From NCBI RefSeq assembly GCF_001039355.2, contig NW_019776037.1, forward strand, positions 15,961 to 79,960: 64,000 nt of DNA, read 5' to 3'. The position numbers and the translations under genes are program-made. Source of the stretch: Lingula anatina. Taxonomy: Eukaryota > Brachiopoda > Lingulata > Lingulida > Lingulidae. Of this stretch, positions 1-11,972 are shown piece by piece. The first letter of the stretch is position 1, and each line of letters begins with the position of its first letter. The notes below the pieces were generated by a model. The model saw only the letters and a list, made by a program, of their open reading frames with translations, had not been told where the DNA came from and made no database searches.

Positions 1-30
1 GAACTTGTTTTGTACCTGGTATTTCTCAAG

Positions 31-2797
31 ATGCTGCCAGCAGTCGACGAAAAGTCTGCCGAATCCGGCGTGACTGTCATCACAGATAGTGGATCGTTTC
101 GACGTGACAGGGCCGAGGTAAGTATATCCACTTTGGAGATGTTTAGGCCAGGAATTTTTCAGCTTTATACAGGGGATACCAGGGATGTGCAACCATGCTA
201 AGCTGTAAAACAGCTGCATAATTTGGTGCACACCTGTATTTTTATCTTAAATAGTTTAAAGAACGACGATGCTTAGGTCTGAAAATTTTGCAATGATTAA
301 ATAGGATTTTGTAAGTTAATTTAACTAAAAGCATCGGGATTCTCTTTATATAAAAATGATATGTTAACTTTATAAAGGTGCACTTTTTAAATTTTATACT
401 GGTAAACTATGGGAAAACGAACAGTGTTATTTTCTGTGTTTAAATTGTCATGAATCTCAGTCATAAATACATAGATGTTCTGGAATCTTTACATTTGTCA
501 GTTTCGTTTTCAACCTGTTGTGCAGACATTGTATAAAAATCATTATATTATAAAGGCTTTACAGATCATCACCTTCTTTTAAATGTACGTATTGCTAATG
601 AAATACGGCACAAAGGAGAGGACATTTGGAAAGCCAATTAATGTCTGATTAATTTTATCTTCATATATTTCAGATCAAGGCGTCGTACAAGAAGTACATC
701 ATTGTTGCTGTTGCTGTCGTTGTTGTTGTTGCTGTTGCTATCGGTGGAATATTGGGGGCAGTTCACATCTCTAACAAGGCAGCACAAGATGTGTGGAAGG
801 TGGGTATACTATATCGCTATAGTAAGGTAAAATTGAATATTTTGAAATTATATTGATTAACCTAGCTGACACAGGCAGAGAAGATAATTGCGAGCACGTG
901 TATGGATAATCTCAATGGCAAGGCTCGCGAATTTTTCTGTTTCTTTTTAAGCTTATCGGGAACGCTATATGCCAATATACCCCCATCGCCTTATATGGTT
1001 TTCCAGTGGCATTGCTTTTTTTTCAGGAGTACCATCTCCGTTTAACCGACAAACAAGGGAAAAAAGTTGAAGAAAAGGTTCAGGTTGATCTGAAGGACAA
1101 CATCACCGTGTACAACGTGAACAACGAGAAGTTCCACGTTGCCATGGACAACTCGAGAGTGAGTGGAATTTTAAACTGAATTTAGAAAAATAATAAACAA
1201 CGACTTGTTTTACTTGTACTATGTCAAAAGGTAAACCTCGTTTAGACCACCTTAGCTGAGGTGTACAGGATTTACTGAATTCAATGTGGTGACATTTCTA
1301 GATTTATGTGTCAAGTCTTTTTAGTTTTTGTATTTTAGATGCTAAAAAAATAAACAACTCACTAAATTAGCAAAATGGGTTGACAATCGGAGACTTAATG
1401 TATTGTATTTATCATCTTTAACATACTAGGTATAACCACCATAGCAGCTAAAAAATTGGTCGGTCTTTTTTGTGGGGTCTGGGGGTAGCGGGGGTGGTGG
1501 AAATGTTAAACCAACTGTTTGAACGACACTGTTGGGATGCTACACTAAAAACCATTCTACAGAGAAGAACTAAGCTGGGCTCTTGGCGTGGAGTGTATCC
1601 CCTGGGATACATCAACAAACAGGCTGAGTTAGCACTTTAAAGGATATATATGATGTCACCGGATTCGTGGCAGCTACATTAATTACTAACTCTGATGAAA
1701 TGCCTAGTGGCCTAGCATTACTTTGAATGGCTCTGGTATTCTCTCCAGTTTACTGGCTCATTCACTTGAACATGACATTTACTTTTCCAACAAATTGCTG
1801 ACAAATTTATGACAGATCGCCAGAAAGAACCAAACAAAAACATAATTTACTGTAATTTGAAGGTAGAACATGAAAATATAATAAAGCACTGCCGAGCTAG
1901 TTGAACTTATTAGAATTACAGAGATGCAATATTTTGTGGGAATATTCCATCGTTTTTAACAAAAGTGAATTGTCCCGTTGGTTTCCTTTCAGAGTCTGGT
2001 AGTATACAAGATGGAAATGAATGACAAGTTTGCTTGTTACTTGACTCCAATGAACAAATCTGAAGAGACTGACAGCAAGGACGTGGCCAACGCTTTGGAA
2101 CAACCGGTATGATTTACTTCATATTAATTCGGACTTTGAATCTGTGTTTATATCTTTACATACACAATGCTTTTAATTGTGTTTAAAGATATAAAGTGGC
2201 ATTTAAACATGTGCAAGATATATGAATAAAACCGTAACCTAACCTATACCATCATGCTTTTAGAACACCGTCGAAAATACGACAAATGAAGATAATGAAC
2301 AAAAACAATTCGTTGCCAACACCTCCCCGATCAAGAACAAGTCCTTCCTAAGTCCCAGGATGAAGGAATTTTGCAGGAATCTGGAGGCATACTGGTTAAC
2401 TCAGAAGGACGGCAACACTGTAGATGGCGCCAGCACCCAAACCCCTGCAGGTACGCACGATATAAATATCTGATGCTAACTATTACCCGATACAATACTT
2501 ACAACTATGACCGTGCAGTAAATTCACTTTTTACCTTATACATGTAGAATCTACAAGGCATTAAGAACATTACCCACCGTTTCGATTATATTATATTATA
2601 TTATATTATATTATATTATATTATATTATATTTCAGGAGGTGAACGCCAGAAGCGAGCTTGCTACCGGATACGCTACATATGCCGGGTTCGAATAAGGAT
2701 ATGCATTAGGGTCAGGATCGGTTTTCGGTGGTATTGCCGATATAGGTATACATACGTTTTTAGATACTGTTATAGGTACAGATGCTTTGGTAAATAA
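31..2797 (+). CDS. BRICHOS antimicrobial peptide precursor, copy 1
   Basis: Exons 31-117, 674-799, 1027-1158, 1993-2106, 2264-2450 and 2637-2797 join to an intact 268-residue protein; every junction is GT-AG. Residues 1-36 are a hydrophilic tail, 37-61 a Val/Ala-rich membrane segment (type II anchor, no cleavable signal peptide), and about 72-200 the BRICHOS domain with its paired cysteines C130 and C190 and an NIT glycosylation sequon. After RQKR (219-222) comes a 46-residue peptide (223-268) with six Cys at peptide positions 2, 9, 16, 27, 38 and 43, 13 Arg and no acidic residue, ending FGK, a plausible C-terminal amidation signal. In annelids such proproteins release beta-hairpin membrane-active peptides; the activity here is inferred. 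The start is the only in-frame ATG and matches the six paralogs. The promoter lies outside the window. Confidence 0.9.
2585..2632 (+). repeat. (TTATA)n microsatellite at the exon 6 acceptor, copy 1
   Basis: About ten pentamer units end directly in TTTCAG, so the repeat occupies the branch-point and pyrimidine-tract region of intron 5. Confidence 0.9.
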
Positions 2798-2798
2798 A
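2793..2798 (+). terminator. Polyadenylation signal of copy 1
   Basis: AATAAA overlaps the stop codon (GGTAAATAAAC), which would give a nearly absent 3' UTR if used. Confidence 0.5.
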
Positions 2799-5700
2799 CG
2801 TTGCTGCGAAGCATTTGTTTATCTCAAAGATTATTGCAAAGCGTGATAAGTCAGCATTAAAAACTTCCCGCGGCCGTGTGTATCCAAGTATATTTTCAGA
2901 ACCATAAATGAAAGAGGATTAATCCACCGTTACATGAGTTTATATGATATAGGAACCACATGGTGCTAGCACAGAATGACGTTTCAGATAAGTACCCGCC
3001 CGAGTTCTCAATCCCAGTTTTGTTTTGTTTTGTTTTTCAATAATACCCATGTATGCATTTTTTGTGTGCAAACTGTCATAACAACAACAGCGAAATCAGT
3101 ATCCCAGATAATTGAAAGTTATGCATCATTTAGTTATTCTTCTATTAGCAGAGCTTCTATAACTATTTGTTTGTAATCGAAAAGATTAAGCAGGGTCTGA
3201 CATTTTTGGTGAAATGTTCTTTTTTGGATTTGTATCTTTTTACGGAATCAAAAAACAAATATGCTAAAAATCGGCGTAAAACGTTTTTCATTGCCTCTGA
3301 TATGATGGTTAAAAAAAGTAAATGGTAAAAATGGTACTAGTGCAGAATGGTGTTTAAGAAAATCCCTTTCGCAGTTCTTAATCAGGGCCCCTGTTTTGTT
3401 ATTAATAAGTTTCACGTATGCATTTTGTATGATTACTCTTATGTCGGCAACAGTTAAAATTATTATCCTAGGTTATTGTTAGTTATAGATCTTTTAGCTG
3501 TGATTCCTTTGCCTTGTTGTTTGCTTTGTATTCGAAAAATGAATAAAAGTCACTGCCTGACCTTTTGCTAAGTTGTTATCATTGTTTTTAATGGATTTTA
3601 TTTATTTACAAAAAGCGTATATGTAACTCAGCGATGTTAGAACCCTGTAATGGTAGTTCAAAAATCACGATTTCGAAAGAGATAAAATGTGTTTTCGACG
3701 TATGAGGCGTTACTTTCAACCCTTCGTTACACTTGACTGCATGCCATTTTGGCAGTCTTTACGTCTTTATTTGGGGTGTAAAATTGAACCACTAACATAT
3801 TTTTCCTCCTTTTTGCCGTGTTCATAGAGGTTTAAATTACCTAAGGAATGGCACTTTATTGATGAGATACATTAAATTCATTAAAAGTCTTTTTTATTCA
3901 TTCGTTTTTTACTAGTCCCTGTAAAAACTACACAATATGTGAATATCAGCAAGTTTCTTGACTTATGGGGTATTCTCGCTGGATGAGTTGAGGAGGAAGG
4001 TGTCCAAAACAGCACAAGATTTATGAAAAGTTAAAATTATGGAAGGGCCTTCGGTTTTCGTTTTAAATTCCCCTATATGGATGACGCCCTGTTATGGCTT
4101 TTCCGAATTGGCCAACTTTTAAGAATATTTACTTAAGACAGTTACTTTAAAGTCACTCAAGGAAAGCTAGCCCAAGGCAGAGAAAAATGACCAATTCCAA
4201 AATATGAATTTATGGCTTTGTTACCAAAATGTATTTTTTCTCGTTGTTATGATTCAATTTCTTTGAGTATTAAATAAAACAAATTACTATCAAGGTGTTA
4301 CTCCTTTAGCTTACAACAAAAATCGATACTGCTTATTTGATTAAATCTGAATTTAATCATTGTTACAGATACGGAAGGTTACATGTCAGTCATAGGTTTT
4401 TAGTTAATTTTAATTAATGACCTTTACTTACCGTGGCGCATATATCTAACAATATTCCACCCACAGACGATAACGGACTACTTAGTATCTTTTGAGTGTC
4501 AGAGGTCATTTCCGGTCAATTACATGTACAATTCACCTTCACAAAAGATAATGGAATATTGAACGAACTAGATACTTTATTATGTTATGGCACATACCCA
4601 TTAACATACATCATTTCCATGGCTTTCACAATGGCTATCGAACCATTTGAATGTTATGAAGTAGAACAAAGCGTGAGAGCACTGTGTATTAGGCGGTTAT
4701 ATGAAGACTATAGCATATCCTGAAGTTGTCATGTTGGTAGTAATAATAATAAAAAAAACGTGTAACCCTCCACTACATAAAGAATCTGTCTGACAAATTA
4801 AAAAAAAGTGACAGTTCATAAACCATTCTCTACCCTTAGATGCCAATTAGCTAGTCAATGCGAAGGACATGCAAGATAATGACTACAAAAAAGTTTTCAA
4901 ACGTTGTAAACGATGTAAGGTAAAAAATAAAACAGTGAATGCAAAGATATATATATGTGCTTGTGGGGGGGGGGGGGCAAAACTGTTTATAAAAATCACT
5001 GGACTCCCTAGTACAGGTGATACATGTGACTTTGCTGTATTTACCTGCAATCTGTATTAAAACTATATAGTCACTCATGTGGTACTAAGACGTTGTGTGA
5101 TCTTTGCCAAAGAGGAGTGGTTCAGGCGTCGAATAAAAAAGACCTTTAATGAGCGATTGAACAGCCTACCCTCAACAAGCATTGTAGCCTAGATACGAAC
5201 TACATGTACCATAACTGTGGGACCAGCTGTAAAGCATGGACATTATAAGAGAGGTCCAAGTGTAAAGTGAGCTACACGTACGAGTATACACGGTTTTATT
5301 TCTCCCGCGAGTTGAAATGATTTTATTAAAATGAACTGTTTGTTTTTATATGCAATCACGAAAATCACGATTGGTTTTTATACTCGACGTTCTTTTATCG
5401 CATTTTTTTAGGTTGCTAGTTGCCGAGAAGATTTAGCTTTCCTGGTTCCAACGCTTTACGTTTCCCCTTGAACATGGCGGTCTCAGACCAGTCCCTTGAT
5501 TGAAGGAATGGTGTGGGGCGTTTTTGTCCTACGTCCGGCACTTGCGAACTTTTTAATGCCAATGCAATATATAAGCACAGGAAATTCACTGCCTTTTGCA
5601 GTGTATCTTAATTGTAATCGGCATATTTTATCCTATCCTTCACAAAGTTTCATATTCATTTTTGATTGTTGAAGGTAACTTGGTAAGGAGAAGAAAAGAA

Positions 5701-5950
5701 GAAATAAAAAGAAAAAAGAAAAAAAAACGCTGATACCTTTTTACACCATTTTTGGAGAGCGGATGGGGTACATTTAAAAAAGATCAACCCTCATGAATCT
5801 TCTCCACATTTTTAAGCACGATCGCTTAATGACTTGAGATCTTTAAAATATCGTAAACACAACGTTTAATTTTAAATTCAAATACCTTTTGTTTTGATAA
5901 TTGTCCCTTTTCATAACATGCACATTTTTCCCGTATGTTTTGTTGTCAGG
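2799..5950. other. Spacer between copies 1 and 2
   Basis: No gene recognised. Two diverged copies of a block of about 230 bases follow copy 1 (about 2950-3180 and 3320-3540); a related block follows copy 2 near 9000-9200. A poly-G run is at 4964-4976. The short open frames here lack coding character. Confidence 0.6.
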
Positions 5951-6050
5951 TAACAGATAAAAATAGGTTTCTTCTTGGAAGACATTTTTCCTCCAGTCCA
6001 TAAATCAAAAATGTATGGCGAATTTATAATAAGATCTCGGCTATAAAAAA
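5951..6050 (+). promoter_or_regulatory. Copy 2 promoter
   Basis: A TATA box, TATAAAAAA, lies at 6042-6050, about 100 bases before the start codon. Upstream, TTCTTGGAAGACATTTTTCC (5970-5989) is the block shared with copies 3-5. Confidence 0.6.
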
Positions 6051-6151
6051 GACTGCAAAGTACACAAATTAGACGGCGAACTCAATCGTTCTGATAAAGT
6101 ACGAATACTTGCTCCGCTTCTTGCTAGACAAATTTTTGATATACTTTCATG

Positions 6152-6680
6152 ATGCTGCCAACTGTAAGTGAAAAGTCTGCCGAATCCGGCATGACAGTCA
6201 TCACAGATGGTGGGTCCTCTCGACGTGACAGCGCCGAAGTAAGTGTTTCTACTTTGAAAATGTTAAGACCAGGAATTTTTAGCCTTATACAGGGGGTAAC
6301 AGGGGTGTGCAACCATATTAAGCTGTAAAGGCTAGAAATTGAAATTACTTTTCGAAAGGCCATTCCATACTAAAACAAATATCAACTTTAGGTCATGTCA
6401 ATTGCACAAACATATCGTGTAATATTTTCATTATTTTGAATTGCCTTAATTTTTTATTATTATTTTTTAACTTTGGGTCTGTTCTTTGGGTTCCATTATC
6501 CTTAAATTCGGTACATTTCAGATCAAGGCGTCGTACAAGAAGTACATCATTGTTGCTATTGCTGTCATTGTTGTTGTTGCTGTTGCTGTCGGTGGAACAC
6601 TGGGAGCAGTTCACATGTCTAACAAAGATGTGTGGAAGGTGGGTCTACTATATTACAACAGTAAAGAAAAAGAGAGTTAA

Positions 6681-6726
<46 letters not shown>

Positions 6727-8642
6727 GTCGTAAAGATGTTCTAAAATTATACTGATTATTAAATGAAACAATCAGATCACTGGAGAAAAAGGTTAGAATT
6801 ATTACGCATAAAGGATATCAGTTGTAAAGCAATAAGTATAGATCTGCTTTTAAAGAAAATCAATGGGACTTAACGCAAAAATATTTTCAATGAAAGCAAA
6901 AGTTCTCATCATCAACATCGCTATAAAATATCTCTTTAGGAGTACCATCTCCGTTTAACTGACAAGCAAGGGAAGAAAGTTGACGAAAATGTCCAGGTTG
7001 ATCTGAAGGACAACATCACCGTGTACAACGTGAACAACGAAAAGTTTCACGTCGCCATGGACAACTCTAGAGTGAGTAGAGGTTTTAACTGAATTTAGAA
7101 AATTATTAATAAAAACGATCAACCCATGGTTTAGCTGCTGTGGTCGTTACACCTAGTATGATAAAGATGATACATATAATACATTAAGTCTCCGCTTGTC
7201 AACCCACTTTGCTAATTTAGTGAGTTGCTTAATATATAAGCATCTAAAATACAAAAATTAAAAAGACTTGAAACATAAATCTAGAAATGTCACCACATTG
7301 AATTCAGTAAATTCTATATATCTCAGCTTAGGTGTTCTAAACTATAATTACCTTTTGACACAGTACAAGTAAAACAAGCCGTTGTTGTTTACTAATTTAC
7401 ATTGTTGATTAGAAATGTTAAATACCCTGTTAGGACACTGTTGGGATGGCTACATGTAAAAACCATTCTACAGAGAAGAGTTGAATTAGGCTCTTGGCGT
7501 GGAGTGGATTAACCTCAGCCTGGGACACATCAACAAACAGGCTGAGTTAGTACCGTAAAGGACATATGGTGTCACCGGCTTCGGGGCAGCTACATTAATT
7601 ACTAACTCTGTGATGAAGTGCCTAGTGGCAACGCATTACTTTTGGATGGCTCATTCACTTGAACAATGCATTTGCTTTGCCTACAAATTGTTGACATATT
7701 TATGGCAGATCCCCAGAAGGGACCTAAACAAAAAAAAATTATGTACCTTAATTTCAAGGAAAAACATGAAAATATGATAAAGCACTGCCGAGCTAGTTGA
7801 ATTGTACATTATATCTAAGTAGAACTTATTAGAATCGTAGAGATGTAATATTTTGTGGGAATATTCCATCATATTTAACAAAAGTGAATTGCCCCTTTGA
7901 TTTCAAGAGTCTGGTAGTATACAAGATGGAAATGAACAACAAGTTTGCTTGTTACTTGACTCCAATGAAGAAATATGAAGAGACTGACAGCAAGGACGTG
8001 GTCAATGCTTTGAAACAACCGGTACGACTAACTTTATATTTATTCAGTCTTTTTGTTTACTTCTGTACATAAAGGATGGTATTGACTGTGTTTCAAAATA
8101 TAAATTTTAAACATATGACAATAATGCAAGGCATGAAATAGTCTTTTGATACATTACCTGTACAGTTATTATTTTAGAACACCGTCCAGAACACGACAGA
8201 TGATGTAGAAGATGATGATGACCAAAAAAGCTTCGAGGTGAATACTTCCCCCATCAAAGACAAGTCCTTCCTAAGTCCCAGGATGCAGGAATTCTGCAGG
8301 AATCTGGAGGCATACTGGCTCTCTCAGAAGGACGTAGATGGCGCCAGCACCCAAACCTCGGCAGGTACGCACAGTATAAATCTTTGTAATGTTTACCATA
8401 ACGCGATGCAATACCTACAACAGTAAAAATGTAGGTAAATACACTTATAACTCTGTATATAGAATCTACAGGACATTAAATTCTATTCTATTCTATTTTA
8501 TTTTATTTCAGTAGGTATTCGCCAAAAGCGAGCTTGCTCTTGGTACCGTTGCATAAGGATTCAACGCATTTGTTTCAGGATTGGTTCTCGTCGGCATTGT
8601 TTTTATAGAATCACTCGTGGTTACTGTAAAAGATGCTACTAG
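6152..8642 (+). CDS. BRICHOS antimicrobial peptide precursor, copy 2
   Basis: Exons 6152-6238, 6522-6638, 6940-7071, 7908-8021, 8178-8364 and 8512-8642 join to a 255-residue intact protein. The layout is tail 1-36, Val/Ala-rich anchor from 37, BRICHOS domain with C127 and C190, and RQKR at 216-219. The mature peptide is residues 220-255 (36 residues) with six Cys at positions 2, 7, 14, 23, 32 and 35, ten Arg/Lys and no acidic residue. Exon 2 is nine bases shorter than in the paralogs: the codons for Ala-Ala-Gln before DVWK are missing. Exon 5 has an acidic run (EDDDD) in the linker before the second BRICHOS cysteine, possibly balancing the cationic peptide. Intron 3 carries an inverted segment relative to copy 1 (about 7129-7390). 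The peptide ends at Tyr with no amidation Gly. Confidence 0.9.
6682..6726 (+). repeat. (ATT)n microsatellite in intron 2 of copy 2
   Basis: ATT run starting about 40 bases after the exon 2 donor. Similar ATT runs occur at 9522-9560, 19006-19040, 43680-43730 and, as AAT, at 63954-64000 (window end). Confidence 0.9.
8481..8508 (+). repeat. (TTCTA/TTTTA)n at the exon 6 acceptor, copy 2
   Basis: A short, imperfect form of the same pentamer repeat, adjoining TTTCAG. Confidence 0.8.
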
Positions 8643-8650
8643 CTGGGGTT

Positions 8651-8656
8651 AATAAA
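8651..8656 (+). terminator. Polyadenylation signal of copy 2
   Basis: AATAAA nine bases after the stop codon. Confidence 0.55.
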
Positions 8657-9524
8657 CTTCTTGGTGAAATGTCCGTTTATCACAAGTATTTTTGCGAAGT
8701 GTAATTAAATAATCAAGTGACTTAAAAAAATCCACGTGTGTATTCAAGAATATATCAGAACCATAACAATTGCAGATCATTTATCCTCGATTACTGTAAG
8801 TTATGCATCTTTTAGTAAGAATTATATTTATTTTTTTTATTCATATTCGAAATATGAGTAAAGGAGCTGGACTGTCAGGTGCTGACTTTTGTTAAGGTGT
8901 GCTGTTTTACAGAATCTCTTATGTATGTGAATGATGGTAGAAATGGTCGAAAATAAGTTTCATTCTCTCTGAAATTATGCTTAAAAGGTAAATCATGTAA
9001 AGGATGTTAGGACCACATGGTACAAATACAGAATGTTTTTTTAGAAAATTTCTTCCGAAGTTCTTAACCAGCTTCCCTGTTTTGTTTTTAATAAGGCCCA
9101 CGTGTGCATTTTTGTATGTTAACTGTTATCACGACAACAGTGAAATCATTATCTCATTATCCTAGCTATAGATTATTACATGTGATGCATCTTTAAGTGA
9201 TGCTTTTTTCTTGAGGTTTGCTTTATTTTTGAAAAGTAAGAGAAGTAGAAGATTAAAGAAAACACTAACTTTTTGCTAAGGTAGTACCAAAGTTTATGGA
9301 GAAATCGATGATGTAGGTTTTTCGTCGTCTCCATTGTGGAAGCGCACCCCTCAGGGTGGAAAACGGACATTACAGGTATTCTTTACATAACTGAATGAGC
9401 GATTATGCATACATTGTACCTCAAATGAAGTAGAGAGCAAGAAACATTTATGTACCTTCACAGGTTTTAGTCTCTCGCCACCATTATAGTACGGCGAGTT
9501 TTATTTTTAAATAAAATAGTAACA

Positions 9525-9559
<35 letters not shown>

Positions 9560-11422
9560 CTCCTGTCAAATGCCGAGTTGTCAACCAAGAAAAGAAAGTG
9601 TGTGGCTTATATCACACACATACACAAACACACACGCACACGCATGCACGCACACAAACACTCATCCACACGCTTACATACAGAGCCATTCCTTAAGTAG
9701 ATCTAGACTGTGGGGACTTAAACACGCACGACACTGAATCAAATAAAAGCTATGACAGTTACTGATTGTCATTATTTTATATTTGTGTTAACTGTATGAA
9801 AGTCGTATCGAAAGACACCACATGTTGCTGAACTGGACTTTTTATGTCTTCATTTCCTTACGTGTGTTATGTAGCCATGAAAGCACCCAAATTGAAAAAC
9901 GTGTTCTTGTAATTCACATCGGGCCACGCCCACACGGCGTATTTCGAAAATGGTTACCCCGTGATTATTCCAAAAAGGTGGAGAGTGATATAAATGTAAA
10001 ATGTAAGTGCAAACGTATGGCATTTCATGAAAAATAATGTAAGATTAATGCAAAGAGACAATTTGTCTCTCTCTCTCTCTTCAACTTGTCATAATCATAG
10101 TTATCAGGTTTTAGAGTGCATTTACATAGCTAATACAGTTTTTCAGGAAATAGCACGTGACAGTCTGAACGTTCTTCTTTTGTAAACGACAAAATTATGC
10201 ACACTCGTGCGTTAAATGAAACCGCAAAATATATTTTTCAGTTTTCGTGGAAGGCATTTTTTCATCCGTAGTCTCTCATCCATGGAAATTTGTTTAAATT
10301 TCACGAGGAGTGCGTGTAGTATGATTAATCAGATACTTAAAAAGACATAAAGTGTTGTTTAATATTTTGTTCATCGTCATTTTATTCTAAAGGCATTAAA
10401 AACAACACGGGTTGTTTTGACTTAAGACCCTCATCAATATAATAATGTAAACGTGCACCTTGTGCAAAGATCATTATTTTTACACAAGATTCCATGGACA
10501 TTGTTTATGATCATCAAAATACCAAGAAAGAAGTTTTTTGTTCATTTTTTTTCCAATAATGTATTGAACATTTTGCCTATTGAAAAATAAGACATAAGCG
10601 TTTACAATCCCGTATGTTTTTTTAATCCCCCAAGGTGAATAATTACTGTAGATTCAGTTGCTATATGGGATGGGCGGAGCAACTGTGGTGTCACATGATA
10701 CGCAGACACTTGAACAGTGCAGTCACAGCGATACGTGCCATAAATCTTACGGAGAGCAAGCAGTCAACATGTGGAAACGAAAGCGAGCAGCGAAAGCGAG
10801 AATATATATATATATATTCCTACAAGTACAAGCAAATTTGAAGGGTGATGATGATTTTTCATATATCTACATGAGACTTTTGGAACAAATTTTGTAGCTA
10901 CTATTTTCTTTTATCGCCGTTTTCACTTCGTAATAACAAATATCTTACATCGTTACCCTGATATTGATTCATGCTTCTAATAATAGTATTTATTTCCGCC
11001 AGTAACGATCTCCGACATAAGTTCTGCCTCCGAAGTCTGAAATTTAGTTGATAGATCCCTGCAAGGTCGGCGAGTGTGGAGGCGGGAAGAGAAATTGCCG
11101 ATAAATCTATCGGTTCTTCTTCCATGCAGGGTCCGCCATATTTGATCCACGGCTCAGAGGATCCGGGGATCATTTGTTGTGAATGCCCTCTTAATAATTA
11201 TAACAGATTGTGAAAATATTATTGATTATTGTGTAAATATGAATAGAATGACGTCGTCGGCTTCATTTTGGATAGGCCTACCTGAATGAAAGACATGGTC
11301 TGGGTCGTATTTCCGGTGTGATCGGCTCTTAGAATGTGAATACCATTTCCAGAGTAATATGTCTGGTTATTGCAGTTTATAACCCCCCCCCCCCCATACC
11401 CGGGTGTTTATTTTTAGCCTGG
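8657..11422. other. Spacer between copies 2 and 3
   Basis: No gene recognised. The stretch 9390-10720 matches 17200-18640 after copy 3 (shared ACATGTTGCTGAACTGGACT and GGGCGGAGC/GGGCGGGGC blocks), showing block duplication. Contains (ATT)n and CA-rich repeats, and (AT)n at 10801-10818. Confidence 0.65.
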
Positions 11423-11899
11423 AGCATTGAAAGCATCTTATAAAGTGCAACCTAAACGAAAGCTGTCTTTGACTTGACATACGCCCTCATCATCGTATGC
11501 AACTTTTTTTTCTCGTAAAAACAAGGTTCGCAATTTTGAGGTCAATAAACAAACGGAAATGGCTTTATTTTCTTGGAAGACGTTTTTCCTCTTACGTAAA
11601 AACCAGATTACGTGTGGCGAATTTTCAAAAAAGATCGGGTCCATAAAAAGGGATGTGCTCNAGCATTGAAAGCATCTTATAAAGTGCAACCTAAACGAAA
11701 GCTGTCTTTGACTTGACATACGCCCTCATCATCGTATGCAACTTTTTTTTCTCGTAAAAACAAGGTTCGCAATTTTGAGGTCAATAAACAAACGGAAATG
11801 GCTTTATTTTCTTGGAAGACGTTTTTCCTCTTACGTAAAAACCAGATTACGTGTGGCGAATTTTCAAAAAAGATCGGGTCCATAAAAAGGGATGTGCTC
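11423..11899. repeat. Exact 238-bp direct duplication around an N
   Basis: Positions 11423-11660 and 11662-11899 are the same sequence, separated by a single n at 11661. The unit carries the copy 3 promoter region (TTCTTGGAAGACG block and CATAAAAAGG). Perfect identity joined by an N points to overlapping contig ends that were not merged, so the real genome probably has one promoter here. Confidence 0.9.
11783..11890 (+). promoter_or_regulatory. Copy 3 promoter
   Basis: The TATA-like CATAAAAAGG is at 11881-11890. The conserved upstream block (AAACGGAAATGGCTTTATTT followed by CTTGGAAGACGTTTTTCC) is at 11783-11838. A second identical copy (TATA-like element at 11642-11651) belongs to the probable assembly duplication. 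Confidence 0.6.
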
Positions 11900-11972
11900 T
11901 CAACACGGATCAGACGGCGGTCTCCCTCTGCCTGGAGAAGGAAGACATTGTTTGGTACCTGATTTTTGCAAG

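Noticed and set aside
4496-4723. 75-codon plus-strand open frame between copies 1 and 2
   Set aside because: No splice signals, no paralogous conservation in the other spacers and no recognised motif.
9592-9685. CA-rich direct repeats that could suggest an array
   Set aside because: Simple CA/CACG microsatellite without unique spacers; CRISPR arrays are not expected in this eukaryotic sequence.
10901-11173. 90-codon minus-strand open frame upstream of copy 3
   Set aside because: The homologous regions upstream of copies 4 and 5 do not preserve the frame.
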